Source: Zoogloeaceae bacterium (GTDB lineage Bacteria; Pseudomonadota; Gammaproteobacteria; Burkholderiales; Rhodocyclaceae). From it: a DNA stretch of 64,000 nucleotides. Positions 44,738 to 57,526 of the stretch are shown here, piece by piece (within the stretch, counting starts at the first letter, position 1; each line of letters opens with the position of its first letter). Location: positions 24,397-88,396 of the forward strand of contig JAIRPW010000029.1 in assembly GCA_031256795.1 (NCBI GenBank). The letters are read 5' to 3'. Both the position numbers and the translations under genes were made by a program. The notes below the pieces were generated by a model. That model searched no databases and was not told the DNA's origin. It saw only the letters and a list, made by a program, of their open reading frames with translations.

Positions 44738-46072
44738 ATGACTCCGGAAACAAGCGCTTCCCCATGTTCCAGAATAAAACGGGCGAAAAAACTGGTTTTG
44801 GCGCTGCTGATCGTCATTGTGGCGCTGTTTGTCGTCATTCGTTTTGTCTCGTCGGACGCCGAGGACAATAGCGGCGGCGAAGACGCTGAGACAGAACTTT
44901 ATCCGGACGGCGAGCTACTCGCCATGCTGAAAGACAAGATGGACGCCTCCGGGATGGAAATCGGGGAATTTGCCGCCAGGTCCCTTTCAGAAGATGACGC
45001 CGCGCTTGCCGTATCCCTTGTTTCGGAAAACAGGCAGAGCCTGCTGCGGGAAGTATGGGAAGAAATGGCGCGGGAGAAAAGAATCGTCCTGGACGAGTAT
45101 TCTATGCCCTTCGCGTACAAAATTTTTGGCAAAGAACCCGCAGACGGACGCTCTCTGTATATCTCCATGCACGGGGGCGGCGCTACTGCCGCAGAGGAAA
45201 ACGACCAGCAGTGGAGAAATCAAATTGATTTATACAGTCCCGCCGAAGGGGTTTACTTTGCCCCCCGGGCTGCGGTGAACGACTGGAATATGTGGTTTTT
45301 GCCTCATGTTGATCTTTTGCTCGACATAATCATTCAAACCTCGGTGGCCGCCCTGGGAGTGAATCCCGATAAAGTGTATCTCATGGGCTATTCCGCCGGC
45401 GGCGACGGAGTGTACCGCCTTGGGCCGCGCCTTGCCGATCGCTGGGCGGCAGCCTCAATGATGGCTGGACATCCGGGCGAGGTTTCTCCCGTGACTCTGC
45501 GCAACATAGGCTTTATGGTGTGGATGGGCGAAAATGACAGCGCTTACAACCGTAATGACGAAGCGCGAAAGTTCGGGCAGTTGATGGATGGGCTGCAAGC
45601 CGAGGAGGGAGATGGCTACATCCACGAAACCCGTATTGTGCGGGGCAAGGGACACTGGATGGATGGCGCGGACAAAGCTGCCGTGCCCTGGATGGCGCAG
45701 TTCAGACGGAATCCGCTGCCAGAAAAAGTTATATGGCTGCAAGATGATGTTCCGCACAATTCGTTTTACTGGCTGCGCGTTCCTTCGTCCGAAGCTGAAA
45801 ACGGAAAACTGGCAATCGTGGAGAGAACGGGGAATACTTTTACGGTAATCTCGAACGACTATGGCAGTCTGAGTATTGGGCTGAATGACGCGATGATAGA
45901 TTTTGAGAGCCCAGTACGTGTGATTGTTGACGGCGAAGTGATTTTTGACAAAAAAGTACGCCGAAACGCGGCGGCTATCTGCATGTCTGTTAGAGACCGC
46001 TACGATCCCGGCTTGATGTTTTCTGCGTATATCACGTTGGCAGCTGGAACCGTTTCCGAATATCCAAATTGA
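44738..46072 (+). CDS. Membrane-anchored alpha/beta hydrolase
   Basis: 444 residues. A positively charged N-terminus and one transmembrane helix (about 19-39, LVLALLIVIVALFVVIRFV) anchor it, probably with the enzyme in the periplasm. The hydrolase core has the oxyanion-hole HGGG (from His145), the nucleophile elbow GYSAGG (Ser219), and a likely catalytic His306 in GKGHWMDG; the acid is probably Asp262 or nearby (WMGENDSAYN). It resembles the dienelactone/PHB-depolymerase (LpqC-like) branch; the substrate is unknown. A beta-rich C-terminal part (about 335-440) follows. AGAGGA precedes the ATG. Accessory gene just behind tRNA-fMet. Confidence 0.8.
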   Translation: MTPETSASPCSRIKRAKKLVLALLIVIVALFVVIRFVSSDAEDNSGGEDAETELYPDGELLAMLKDKMDASGMEIGEFAARSLSEDDAALAVSLVSENRQSLLREVWEEMAREKRIVLDEYSMPFAYKIFGKEPADGRSLYISMHGGGATAAEENDQQWRNQIDLYSPAEGVYFAPRAAVNDWNMWFLPHVDLLLDIIIQTSVAALGVNPDKVYLMGYSAGGDGVYRLGPRLADRWAAASMMAGHPGEVSPVTLRNIGFMVWMGENDSAYNRNDEARKFGQLMDGLQAEEGDGYIHETRIVRGKGHWMDGADKAAVPWMAQFRRNPLPEKVIWLQDDVPHNSFYWLRVPSSEAENGKLAIVERTGNTFTVISNDYGSLSIGLNDAMIDFESPVRVIVDGEVIFDKKVRRNAAAICMSVRDRYDPGLMFSAYITLAAGTVSEYPN

Positions 46073-46120
46073 TACGTCGGTCGCGGCGCGACGCTCAGTT
46101 TTTTAACAACAAAACCTCGC

Positions 46121-46957
46121 TTATTCCGAGGAGAGAAGCAGCCGGAAACCCATGTCGTCGCCGTTGTAGTCCGGGCCGAAGCTAAGGCGGACGCCGGAGC
46201 GGCAGTATTCGGCATAGGAGTCCCAACTGCCGCCGCGAAAAATGCGGAACTCGCCTGTCTCCGGGCCGCGATAGTCTTGTGTTTCCGTATCTGCGGGCAG
46301 CTCCGCGTCCCAGTCCTGCACCCACTCGTCAACATTGCCGTATATGTCATACAGCCCATAGGGATTCGGTTTCTTTTTTCCCACGGGATGTGTTTTGCCG
46401 CCGGAGTTTTCTGCAAACCAGGCGTAGGCGTCCAGGGGCCGCGCCGCCTCCTTCCACGTCTTTGGGTTGTCCATGAAAAAGTACATTCGCTTCGCGTCCG
46501 CTCCGCCCCTGGCTGCCAATTCCCATTCCGCTTCCGTGGGCAGACGGTAACGATTGTGTCCTTCTTTCTGGTTTAAGCGTTTGATGAATTCCTGCGCGTC
46601 ATTCCAGGATACGCCGTTCACAGGATTGGTTTGTCCCTGGAAGGTGGAGGGGTTATTTCCCATCACCGCCGCCCATTGCTCTTGGGTCACTTCATATTTC
46701 CCCAGATAAAACGGTTTGCTGAGGATCGCCTTCGCTCCGAACAGGACTTTGTTGATGTCGTTCGGAAATTCGGTACGGAAACCTTCTCCGTTTTCCAGCT
46801 CGCGCTCAAACGACCCGGCGGGAATTTCCACAAACTCCATGCCGATACTGTTGGTATAGGTTTTTGGGGGTTCGGAGCCGGAAGGCGCGGCGTATGCTGT
46901 TGCGCCGGCAGATGCAGACACAACGCATAGCGCGAAGAAAAACAGTGCCTTTCTCAT
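46121..46957 (-). CDS. Exported SUMF1/FGE-domain protein
   Basis: 278 residues with a signal peptide (about 1-23, TAYA-AP) and one formylglycine-generating-enzyme-type sulfatase-modifying (SUMF1) domain: GMEFVEIPAGSF, YLGKYEVTQEQWAAVMG, NPVNGVSWNDAQEFIKRLN, YRLPTEAEWELAARGG, GLYDIYGNVDEWVQDW, FRGGSWDSYAEYCRS, and GFRLLLS. The tight Cys pair of true formylglycine enzymes is not obvious (one Cys in the C-terminal motif), so catalysis on sulfatases is doubtful; many bacterial members bind or modify other proteins. GGAG precedes the ATG. Convergent with the hydrolase gene (48-nt gap). Confidence 0.88.
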   Translation of the reverse strand: MRKALFFFALCVVSASAGATAYAAPSGSEPPKTYTNSIGMEFVEIPAGSFERELENGEGFRTEFPNDINKVLFGAKAILSKPFYLGKYEVTQEQWAAVMGNNPSTFQGQTNPVNGVSWNDAQEFIKRLNQKEGHNRYRLPTEAEWELAARGGADAKRMYFFMDNPKTWKEAARPLDAYAWFAENSGGKTHPVGKKKPNPYGLYDIYGNVDEWVQDWDAELPADTETQDYRGPETGEFRIFRGGSWDSYAEYCRSGVRLSFGPDYNGDDMGFRLLLSSE

Positions 46958-47230
46958 GGGTAATTTCTCCTGAAGTTCCTTGCGGTCTGGGTAAGGGTTA
47001 AGAAAAGTATCCAAAGTTTCTTGGGTTTTTGGTGCGAATTTGTTGCGCAAATTCCTATTGCATAAGGAAGGGATTCTACACATTAATCCCGTTCTCCGCT
47101 TTACGCAAAGGGAATCGCGTATCCCCAGGCGCGCTGTTCAGCGGCGGGTTTTGAGGTCGGCTCGCGTTTTCGGCTTTGCCGTCTTATGCCCGACAAAGAT
47201 GGACTCCGGGTTTTCTGGCGTTTTTTTCGC

Positions 47231-48373
47231 TTAGAGCCGTTGATAACGATTTCCTGGCAGGGGCGCAAGCAGCCCTTCCAGTTCCAAAGACAAAAGCGCG
47301 GGGAGCAGAGCGTCTGCCGATAGCGCTGTTGCCGCGGCCAGTTCATCCAAGGTGCAGGGCGCGCCTGCCAGCAGAGTCAGGACGCAATCTTCCAAACTTC
47401 CTGCGGGAGGTTGGGAGGCGTCGGCAGGCTGCGTTGCGCGGGCGGCATGATTTCTCGCCGGGGACGTCGCGGGCGGGCGCAATTCTTTCAGTTCCTCCAG
47501 GACGTCTTCTGCGGATTCTGTCAGCTTCGCGCCTTGCCGGATCAGCTTGTGGCATCCTTTTGAAAGGGTGGAGTAAATGGAACCGGGAACAGCAAAGACT
47601 TCTCGTCCCTGTTCGCCCGCCAATCGCGCGGTGATAAGCGAACCGCTTTGCGGGGCGGCTTCTACTACCAGAACGCCGCGCGAAAGCCCGGAAATGACGC
47701 GGTTGCGGCGCGGGAAATTTGCCGCCATCGCGGGCGTGCCTAAAGGAAACTCCGAAAGGATTAAGCCATGCAAGGAAATTTCCCACGCCAGTTCTTTGTT
47801 GCGCGCGGGATAAAGACGGTCTGCGCCCGTGCCGATTACCGCAATGGTGGTTTCTTTTCGTCCCCGTGCTTTTGCGCCTGCCAGCGCTCCTTGGTGCGCC
47901 GCCGCGTCAATGCCCAGCGCTAAACCGCTCACGATAGCCAATCCCGCGCCCGCGAGAGTCGCGGCAAAATCTTCCGCGATTTTGCGGCCTTGAGGGGTCG
48001 CGTTGCGGCTGCCGACAATAGCCAGCGCCGGAGATTGCAAAAGCGCGGTATGGCCGCGCGCGTACAAAAGTACCGGCGGATCAGAAGTTTCCAGGAGCGC
48101 TCGCGGATATTCCTCATCCGCGAGCGTGACGATGCATTGCTGCGGTTGAGACGCCCAATCCAGAGCGGCATTGACTTTTGCCTCAACATCCGTATTCAGC
48201 AAAAGGGACGCCTTGCCGCCGATAACGTCTTGCAGCGCGGAAAAACCGGCGGAAAAAATATTGTCCGGCAAGCCAAAGGCGGTGAGCAGCTTACGCTGTG
48301 ACTCACCGCCTATGCCCGGAATCAGGGTCAGCCTTAACCAGGCCGCGAGTTCCCCGCGCTCTGTAATGGACAT
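47231..48373 (-). CDS. dprA: DNA-processing protein DprA (Smf)
   Basis: Loads RecA on incoming single-stranded DNA during transformation. 380 residues: an N-terminal helical domain (LRLTLIPGIGGESQRKLL), the extended Rossmann fold (AIVGSRNATPQGRKIAEDFA, SGLALGIDAAAHQGAL, FPRRNRVISGLSRGVLVVEA, GSLITARLA, VFAVPGSI), and a C-terminal winged helix (about 325-380). The ATG at 48373 follows the LysM gene by 13 nt. It suggests competence or at least the usual housekeeping copy. Confidence 0.94.
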   Translation of the reverse strand: MSITERGELAAWLRLTLIPGIGGESQRKLLTAFGLPDNIFSAGFSALQDVIGGKASLLLNTDVEAKVNAALDWASQPQQCIVTLADEEYPRALLETSDPPVLLYARGHTALLQSPALAIVGSRNATPQGRKIAEDFAATLAGAGLAIVSGLALGIDAAAHQGALAGAKARGRKETTIAVIGTGADRLYPARNKELAWEISLHGLILSEFPLGTPAMAANFPRRNRVISGLSRGVLVVEAAPQSGSLITARLAGEQGREVFAVPGSIYSTLSKGCHKLIRQGAKLTESAEDVLEELKELRPPATSPARNHAARATQPADASQPPAGSLEDCVLTLLAGAPCTLDELAAATALSADALLPALLSLELEGLLAPLPGNRYQRL

Positions 48374-48386
48374 TCCTTTCCGCGCG

Positions 48387-49589
48387 TTAGGGCGTATTGA
48401 CGGCGTCTCCGATGGCCAGCGGCCTGTCCGCTTCCATGACCAAGGCATAAGAAACGCGGTCAAATACGCGGAATACAAAGACAAGGCCATGGCGTTTTTC
48501 CGGCAGATTTACCTGCCGGGCTTTCCCGTTCTCATCTTTGTATCGTACGGAGCGCTTGCTATACAGGCCGAGCACATGGCCGACTTCCAGCCCCTGCTCG
48601 CTGCCAAGGCTCAGGGAAATCACCGAGAACTTGCCGCCCATATGCACTCCGCCGTAGACGGAAACTACGTGTCCGGCTACCTTTTCTTCTATTTTGCGCG
48701 GAATATAAGATTCCAGTCTTAAGGGCGGAGCGGGCAGCAAATAATCGCCCTGGCGGATTTCCTCCTTGACGTTTGTGAGTTCCATGATGCTCACGTCTCC
48801 CGCCTCTTTCAGGCGCGCGTTGCCCAAATAGATGACCTCATAGCCCAGGACGCCGGGCGGCAGGATCGCGGATTGACTCGCGGGATCGTCATCGCAGCGG
48901 CTTTGCACGCAAGGCCACGGGCGTATGGCCGCAGTGGTGCTGCGCGCATAGATTCGGTTGCCGCCAAGCACGGATTTTAAACCTTCCAAATCTTCTGGCG
49001 TAGGCGGAGCCACAGGGTTCACGAGCGGTTCGCCCAGACGGTAGACTGACCATTGGTCATGCACTTCCTTGACGCCTTGCACGAAAATCTCATCGCCGTT
49101 TCCCGCGATAACGTGCGATTCGTCCACTACGCCGACAATACGCGGCGAACCGCGCAGTTCATTGGGGCCGACCACGAGCGGGCGGCTGATGAAAGCCTCG
49201 ATCAAATGCGCGGGAATCGAAGGGATTGAATCGGCGATCTGCTCAATATGCGCTTCAGGCTCTACCTTCACGACGTCCATTCCCGCGTTCCCGGAAATTT
49301 TTTTCCCTAGGCGCAAACGGGGACGCCCGTTTTCATAGGTCAGCAAAACAATATCGCCGGGATAGATGAGGTGCGGGTTCTTGATATCTTTTTTGTTGAT
49401 TTGCCAGATTTCTCCCCAGCGCCAAGGCTCTTGCAAAAACTTTCCGGCAATTCCCCACAAAGTATCGCCTTTGACGACAACATAGCGATCCGGCGCGTTT
49501 TTCGCCAAATTGATGGGCGCTTCCGCGCGAGACGCTCCGCAAAAAACAGCCGCTGCCGCCACGAACAGGGCGCATATAATACGAGACAT
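48387..49589 (-). CDS. Exported LysM-domain protein
   Basis: 400 residues. Signal peptide (about 1-22, SRA-EA), then one LysM peptidoglycan-binding domain (about 35-85, YVVVKGDTLWGIAGKFL ... WQINKKDIKNPHLIYPGDIVLL). The larger C-terminal part is beta-rich and unassigned. The gene lies divergent from def and upstream of dprA, a fixed neighbourhood in betaproteobacteria. GAGGAAAAGG precedes the ATG at 49589. The divergent gap to def is 173 nt. Confidence 0.9.
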   Translation of the reverse strand: MSRIICALFVAAAAVFCGASRAEAPINLAKNAPDRYVVVKGDTLWGIAGKFLQEPWRWGEIWQINKKDIKNPHLIYPGDIVLLTYENGRPRLRLGKKISGNAGMDVVKVEPEAHIEQIADSIPSIPAHLIEAFISRPLVVGPNELRGSPRIVGVVDESHVIAGNGDEIFVQGVKEVHDQWSVYRLGEPLVNPVAPPTPEDLEGLKSVLGGNRIYARSTTAAIRPWPCVQSRCDDDPASQSAILPPGVLGYEVIYLGNARLKEAGDVSIMELTNVKEEIRQGDYLLPAPPLRLESYIPRKIEEKVAGHVVSVYGGVHMGGKFSVISLSLGSEQGLEVGHVLGLYSKRSVRYKDENGKARQVNLPEKRHGLVFVFRVFDRVSYALVMEADRPLAIGDAVNTP

Positions 49590-49762
49590 TTCCTTTTCCT
49601 CGCTTCCCTGGCAAAAGATTTGAAAGAAGGTTGGGCACGGAAGGGATTCCTGAAGCTGGCCGCCTTGGGCGGTTTCCGTTTTCCGCTGAAACCTCATGCC
49701 ATTTCGTTTCTCGAAACCGCTTGAGATTCTGCACATAAAAACCTGATTTAGCAAGCAAAGAT

Positions 49763-50266
49763 ATGGCCTTACTTAAAATTTTGCATTATCCCGACACACG
49801 TTTGAAAAAAATCGCCGTGCCGGTGACAAAATTTGACCGCGCGCTGGCCGCGCTGGTTTCCGACATGGCGGAGACGATGTACGCCGCGCCGGGGATTGGT
49901 CTGGCGGCCACGCAGGTGGACGTCCATCGGCAAGTTGTTGTCATGGATGTGTCAGAAGAGCGCAACAATCTTTTGACGCTGATCAATGCGCGCGTTACGC
50001 ACAAGGAAGGCGCGCAAGTGTATGAGGAGGGCTGCCTTTCGGTCCCCGGTATTTACGATAAGGTGGAGCGCGCCGCGCTTGTCCGCGTAGATTATGTGGA
50101 TATAAAAGGCAAACCGTGCGTTTTGGAGGCATCTGGGCTGCTTGCGGTTTGTGTGCAGCATGAGCTGGATCACTTGCAGGGGAAAGTATTCGTCGAGTAT
50201 CTTTCGCCGCTAAAGCAGGGGCGTATCCGTACCAAACTGGCGAAACAGGCGAAAGCCAATCTGTGA
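49763..50266 (+). CDS. def: Peptide deformylase
   Basis: Removes the formyl group from nascent N-termini. 167 residues: motif 1 GIGLAATQ (44-51), motif 2 EGCLS (89-93, Cys91 metal ligand), motif 3 HELDH (133-137, with His133, Glu134 and His137). Followed 10 nt later by fmt, its functional counterpart. Confidence 0.97.
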   Translation: MALLKILHYPDTRLKKIAVPVTKFDRALAALVSDMAETMYAAPGIGLAATQVDVHRQVVVMDVSEERNNLLTLINARVTHKEGAQVYEEGCLSVPGIYDKVERAALVRVDYVDIKGKPCVLEASGLLAVCVQHELDHLQGKVFVEYLSPLKQGRIRTKLAKQAKANL

Positions 50267-50276
50267 GTTTGCCGTA

Positions 50277-51212
50277 ATGAGATTGATTTTTGCCGGTACG
50301 CCGGATTTTGCCGCCGCGAGTCTGGCCGGACTGCTTGCGGAAACGTCAAGGTACGAGGTTGCGCTTGTGCTTACCCAGCCGGATCGTCCCGCCGGGCGCG
50401 GCATGAAATGTCAGGCTTCTCCGGTGAAACGATTGGCCGAGCGGCATGGCCTGGAGGTTTTTCAGCCGCATTCCCTGAAAGAGAACGAGGAGGCGCGTTT
50501 GCGGCTTGCGGCGTCGCGGGCGGAGATTATGATCGTCGCCGCGTATGGGCTTTTGTTGCCGCCGGAAATTTTGTCTTTGCCGCGCTTGGGTTGTCTCAAT
50601 ATTCACGCGTCGCTTTTGCCGCGCTGGCGCGGAGCCGCGCCCATTCAGCGCGCGATTCTTGCGGGAGACGCGCAAACGGGCGTGTGTTTGATGCAAATGG
50701 AAGAGGGCTTGGATAGCGGTCCTGTGCTGGCGCGCGCCGCAGTTCCCATTTTGGCGACGGATACGTCTGCCAGCCTGCATGACCGCCTTGCGGAGTTGGG
50801 CGCGCGGCTTTTGCGCGACACGCTGCCGCGTTTGCCGCTTACTGCCGTGCCGCAAGGAGAAGAGGGCGTGATGTATGCGCGCAAAATGGACAAAGCGGAA
50901 GCGTTGCTTGACTGGAGGCGTTCCGCTGGCGAACTGGAGCGGCAGGTTCGCGCGTTTCATCCTTTTCCGGTCGCGCGCGCCGTTTTTTCTGGCGTGGAGT
51001 TGAAAATCTGGGAGGCGCGTCCGGTCGCGGCGGCTTTTGACGCGGCGGAAGCGCCCGGAACGGTGCTTTCGGCAGACCGCGCGGGGATATTGGTGCGCTG
51101 CGGAGAGGGCGCGCTTTTGATCACGCAGCTGCAAAAACCAGGCGGAAAGCGCTTGGACGCCGCGGATTTTTTGCGGGGAAACACAGGGTTGGCCGCAGGG
51201 GTTTGTCTGTAA
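50277..51212 (+). CDS. fmt: Methionyl-tRNA formyltransferase
   Basis: Formylates Met-tRNA-fMet, the product of the initiator tRNA encoded 6 kb upstream. 311 residues: [32 protein letters not shown] (catalytic Asn/His), GLDSGPVLA, and the C-terminal domain. In many relatives rsmB follows; here the rsmB-like gene is elsewhere in the window and argB is convergent instead. Confidence 0.96.
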   Translation: MRLIFAGTPDFAAASLAGLLAETSRYEVALVLTQPDRPAGRGMKCQASPVKRLAERHGLEVFQPHSLKENEEARLRLAASRAEIMIVAAYGLLLPPEILSLPRLGCLNIHASLLPRWRGAAPIQRAILAGDAQTGVCLMQMEEGLDSGPVLARAAVPILATDTSASLHDRLAELGARLLRDTLPRLPLTAVPQGEEGVMYARKMDKAEALLDWRRSAGELERQVRAFHPFPVARAVFSGVELKIWEARPVAAAFDAAEAPGTVLSADRAGILVRCGEGALLITQLQKPGGKRLDAADFLRGNTGLAAGVCL

Positions 51213-51255
51213 GCGTTTACGGCGCGGACGTCCGCTGCCCTTGGTGCGTCTTTGC

Positions 51256-53956
<2,701 letters not shown>

Positions 53957-54015
53957 TTTTTCCGCGCGGGCGCGTTATAGTCCTATGTCTCTTTCTTTTT
54001 TGATTGCCGCTTGTT

Positions 54016-55380
54016 ATGGAATCTACCCGCGTTTTGCTTGAAGCCCACGAAATTCCCACGCATTGGTACAACATTGCCGCAGATCTTCCTTCGCCGCCCG
54101 CGCCGCCGCTTTTGCCGGATGGCGCTCCCGCAGGGCCGGGGCAGTTGGGCGCGATTTTCCCGCCCGCCATTATTGAGCAGGAAATGAGTTTGGAGCGCTG
54201 GATTGAGATTCCGCGGGAGGTGCGTGAAATCTTTCGTTTGTGGCGTCCCAGTCCGCTTGTGCGCGCGGTGCGTCTGGAAGCCGCGCTAGATACGCCGGCG
54301 AAGATTTTTTTCAAGTATGAAGGCGTTTCGCCTGCCGGATCGCACAAGCCCAATTCTGCCGTGCCGCAGGCGTATTACAACCGCGCGGCGGGTATCCGGC
54401 GCTTGACGACCGAGACGGGCGCGGGGCAGTGGGGATCGTCGCTTGCGCTGGCGGGGCAGATGTTTGGCCTGGAAGTGCGCGTGTATATGGTTAAGGTGAG
54501 TTATGGGCAGAAGCCGTACCGGCGGTTGATGATGCAGACCTGGGGCGCGGAGGTTTTTGCCAGTCCTTCCGCGCATACCGGAAGCGGGCGCAAGACGCTG
54601 GCGGAGCATCCGGGTACGCCGGGATCGCTTGGCATTGCCATTTCCGAGGCGGTGGAGGAGGCGGCGGGGCGCGCGGATACCAATTACGCGCTGGGTTCGG
54701 TGCTAAATCACGTAGTGATGCATCAAAGCATTATTGGTCTGGAGGCGAAAAAGCAGTTCGACAAAATAGGCTTGTATCCGGATATTGTGATTGCGCCTTG
54801 CGGCGGCGGTTCTTCTTTTGGCGGGTTGGCGTTTCCCTTTTTGGGGGACAAGGCGGCGGGGGACAGGCGCGCGGCCAATTTGCGCGCGGTCGCGGTGGAG
54901 CCTTGTTCCTGTCCGAGTTTGACCAAAGGAAGCTATACCTATGACTATGGGGACGCTTCTGGATTTACGCCGCTGATCAAGATGTACACGCTGGGGCATG
55001 ATTTTGTTCCCGCGGGAATTCACGCGGGCGGGCTGCGCTATCACGGCGTGTCGCAATATGTTTCGCAGCTGTATCACGCGGGGCTGATTGAGGCGGTGGC
55101 GGCGCCGCAGCTGGCGACGTTTGACGCCGGGGTGCGGTTTGCGCGCGCGGAGGGGATTATTCCCGCTCCGGAGGCGTGTCATGCCATTCGCGCGGCCATG
55201 GACGAGGCGCTCAAATGCCGGGAAACCGGGGAGGAAAAAGTGATTCTTTTCAATTTGACCGGGCATGGGCATTTCGACATGAGTTCTTTTGAGGGGTATT
55301 TTTCGGGCAGACTGGAGGATCATGAGCATCCGGAGGAAGAGGTTGCCCGCGCGCTTGCCCGGCTGCCGAAATTCGCGTGA
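54016..55380 (+). CDS. trpB: TrpB2-type tryptophan synthase beta-like PLP enzyme
   Basis: 454 residues. PLP lysine Lys111 in GSHKPNSAV, then [33 protein letters not shown] (phosphate-binding glycine loop), [11 protein letters not shown], and [10 protein letters not shown]. The N-terminal extension (about 1-70) and the GSHKPNSA form identify the TrpB2 branch, which uses serine and indole without a TrpA partner or has another side-chain donor. No trpA or other trp gene is nearby, so it may not serve the normal pathway. Coupled to the next gene (GTGA overlap or a 17-nt gap, depending on start). Confidence 0.9.
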   Translation: MESTRVLLEAHEIPTHWYNIAADLPSPPAPPLLPDGAPAGPGQLGAIFPPAIIEQEMSLERWIEIPREVREIFRLWRPSPLVRAVRLEAALDTPAKIFFKYEGVSPAGSHKPNSAVPQAYYNRAAGIRRLTTETGAGQWGSSLALAGQMFGLEVRVYMVKVSYGQKPYRRLMMQTWGAEVFASPSAHTGSGRKTLAEHPGTPGSLGIAISEAVEEAAGRADTNYALGSVLNHVVMHQSIIGLEAKKQFDKIGLYPDIVIAPCGGGSSFGGLAFPFLGDKAAGDRRAANLRAVAVEPCSCPSLTKGSYTYDYGDASGFTPLIKMYTLGHDFVPAGIHAGGLRYHGVSQYVSQLYHAGLIEAVAAPQLATFDAGVRFARAEGIIPAPEACHAIRAAMDEALKCRETGEEKVILFNLTGHGHFDMSSFEGYFSGRLEDHEHPEEEVARALARLPKFA

Positions 55381-55397
55381 GGGATGGGATTTTGGTC

Positions 55398-56660
55398 ATG
55401 AATGATTCTTCCCGCATTCTGAAGGTACTGGAGGATTTTCAGTCGCCTGTTTTTTACTGGCAGCTTTTGATATTGGGGGGTTGTCTTTCTCTGGCGTGGG
55501 TGATTGCGCGGCAGCTGCGCGCGCGCGCGGCGTTTTCCCTGGACGGGATGGGTTTGCTGGAGGCGTTGGCGGAGCAGGCTTTTCCGCTTCTCGCGGTGTT
55601 GTTTTTAAGCGTAGTGCGCGGGGTGGCGCTGGCGCGGTATCCGGCGCATCTTTTCAACATTGTGATTCCGCTGCTGCTGTCGCTGGCGGTTGTGCGCGCC
55701 TTGCGTCATATGCTGCGGCGCAGTTTTCCGCGCGCCTGGTGGCTGGAGCGCGCCGGACAGTCGTTTTCTGTGCTGGTGTGGGTGTGGCTGGCGCTTTTTT
55801 TATCCGGGGCCGCGCCGGAGGTTATCGCGGCGCTGGAGACGGTGGGCGTGCGGGTTGGCGCGCAGGACGTCAATTTATGGATGCTGGTGAACGGCGTTGT
55901 CGTAATTGTTCTGACGCTTTTGCTTTCCCTATGGTTTTCCAGTTTGGTGGAAAACCGTCTGATGGGCGCGGCGAATATGGACACTTCGCTGCGCATTGTG
56001 CTTTCCCGGATGTGCAAGGCGGTTTTTGTGGTGCTGGCCTTGCTGGTGAGTTTGTCCATTATTGGTCTGGACATTACCGCGCTTTCCGTATTTACGGGCG
56101 CTTTGGGCGTCGGGCTGGGGATGGGGTTGCAGAAAATCGCGAGCAATTATGTTTCCGGGTTCATCATTCTTTTGGATCGTTCCATTCGTCTGGGGAACAT
56201 CATTCAGGTGGATAGCGCGACGGGCGGGAGGGTGACGCAGATTACGACTCGGTATACGGTGTTGAAAAATCTGGTGGGGCTGGAGTTTATTGTTCCCAAT
56301 GAGGCGCTGGTATCCAATATTGTGCAGAATCAGACGTTTTCGGATAACCGCGCGCGCGTCGTTGCCTGCGTATCCGTCGCGTATTCCAGTGATTTGGATC
56401 GTGTTTTGGCGCTTTTGGAGGAAATCGCGGGCGCGCATCCCCGTGTGCTGGCGGATCCTGCGCCTGGCGCGCAGATTGTGCGCTTTGCGGACAGCGGCAT
56501 TGATCTTGAATTGGGGTTTTGGATTAACGATCCGGAGAATGGCACGGGGGGGCTGCGCTCGCAGATTCATTTGGAAATCTGGCGGCGTTTTCGCGCGGAG
56601 GGGATTGAAATTCCGTTTCCGCAAAGAGAGGTTCGGATGCTGGGGGGCGCGGCGGCGTGA
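55398..56660 (+). CDS. MscS-family mechanosensitive channel
   Basis: 420 residues from ATG 55398; a GTG at 55377 overlapping the previous stop is the other option. Several N-terminal transmembrane helices, then the MscS core: pore helix with small residues (ALGVGLGMGLQKIASNYVSGFIIL) and the beta domain (ILLDRSIRLGNIIQVD, VVACVSVAYSSDLDRV, IEIPFPQREVRM). It opens under membrane tension to release solutes in hypo-osmotic shock. Cotranscribed with the TrpB2-like gene; convergent with the HDOD gene 18 nt away. Confidence 0.9.
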   Translation: MNDSSRILKVLEDFQSPVFYWQLLILGGCLSLAWVIARQLRARAAFSLDGMGLLEALAEQAFPLLAVLFLSVVRGVALARYPAHLFNIVIPLLLSLAVVRALRHMLRRSFPRAWWLERAGQSFSVLVWVWLALFLSGAAPEVIAALETVGVRVGAQDVNLWMLVNGVVVIVLTLLLSLWFSSLVENRLMGAANMDTSLRIVLSRMCKAVFVVLALLVSLSIIGLDITALSVFTGALGVGLGMGLQKIASNYVSGFIILLDRSIRLGNIIQVDSATGGRVTQITTRYTVLKNLVGLEFIVPNEALVSNIVQNQTFSDNRARVVACVSVAYSSDLDRVLALLEEIAGAHPRVLADPAPGAQIVRFADSGIDLELGFWINDPENGTGGLRSQIHLEIWRRFRAEGIEIPFPQREVRMLGGAAA

Positions 56661-56677
56661 GCGCCGTTCGTTTGGTT

Positions 56678-57526
56678 TTATGCGCCCAGGGCGCGTTTCA
56701 GGGAGATTACGGCTTCTTCGGACTCTTCGCGGATTTCTTTTAGGGTTTTCTCGCCGAGGATTCGTGTGAGGCGTTCCATTTCGTCGGCGTCTGTGCCGCC
56801 GTCGTGCCAGCAGCTCATGGTGTTGGCGATTTTGTTGGCGATGAAGAGTACGTCGGAGAGGCTTTTTTCTTCTCCGATTTCCCGGTCTTGTTCATGTTCC
56901 TGCACTGCGACGAGGATGGCTTCCGGTTGTCCCAGGGCGGAGAGGAGGGCGTGGCCGATGTTGTCGTGCCAGCCCATGAGCAGGTCGTAGAGGGCGGGGC
57001 GGTCTTCTACCATTTCGGGGAATTGCGCGGCGCGGGAGAGCAGGTAGAACACGCCGATGTCATGCACCATGCCGGCGAACATGGCCTCGTCCGCGTTGAC
57101 TTTGGGCGCGATTTTCGGCGCGAGCAGACGGCACAAGGCGGCGACGTGCGCGATATGGTCCCAGAGTTTGCGGGAAATATCCGCGAATGCTTTCATTTGG
57201 CGCGACTGAATCAGTTGTTCCATGGCGACCGCGAAGGAAACGGTGCGCACGGCTTCCATGCCGACGCGCACGATGGCGCTTTTGACGTCGGCCACGGGGC
57301 GTCCGGTGGGGTTCAGGGCGACGGAATTGGCCATGCGGATGGTTTTTGCGCTCATCAGCGGTTCAACGCTGACGAGTTTGGCTAGTTGCTCGATGTTCAG
57401 TTTGGGGTTTCTGAGCGCCGCGCGGACTTTGAAGGTGACGTCCAGAAAGGTGGGAAAGGAGACTTCGTCTCCGGAAAGGTCCTGGGCGATGTCTTCCAGG
57501 ATTTTGAAGGTCAGTTGATTCGTCAT
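56678..57526 (-). CDS. HDOD-domain protein
   Basis: 282 residues dominated by an HDOD domain (about 20-215): FPTFLDVTFKVRAALRNPKLNIEQLAKLVSVEPLMSAKTIRMANS, VKSAIVRVG, MFAGMVHDIGVFYLL and WHDNIGHALLSALGQPE. HDOD proteins lack full HD phosphodiesterase chemistry and usually act in signalling, often linked to chemotaxis, motility or c-di-GMP. The chemoreceptor and flagellar genes in the window fit, but no direct link can be shown. The ATG at 57526 begins the conserved part; no strong ribosome site. Confidence 0.87.
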   Translation of the reverse strand: MTNQLTFKILEDIAQDLSGDEVSFPTFLDVTFKVRAALRNPKLNIEQLAKLVSVEPLMSAKTIRMANSVALNPTGRPVADVKSAIVRVGMEAVRTVSFAVAMEQLIQSRQMKAFADISRKLWDHIAHVAALCRLLAPKIAPKVNADEAMFAGMVHDIGVFYLLSRAAQFPEMVEDRPALYDLLMGWHDNIGHALLSALGQPEAILVAVQEHEQDREIGEEKSLSDVLFIANKIANTMSCWHDGGTDADEMERLTRILGEKTLKEIREESEEAVISLKRALGA

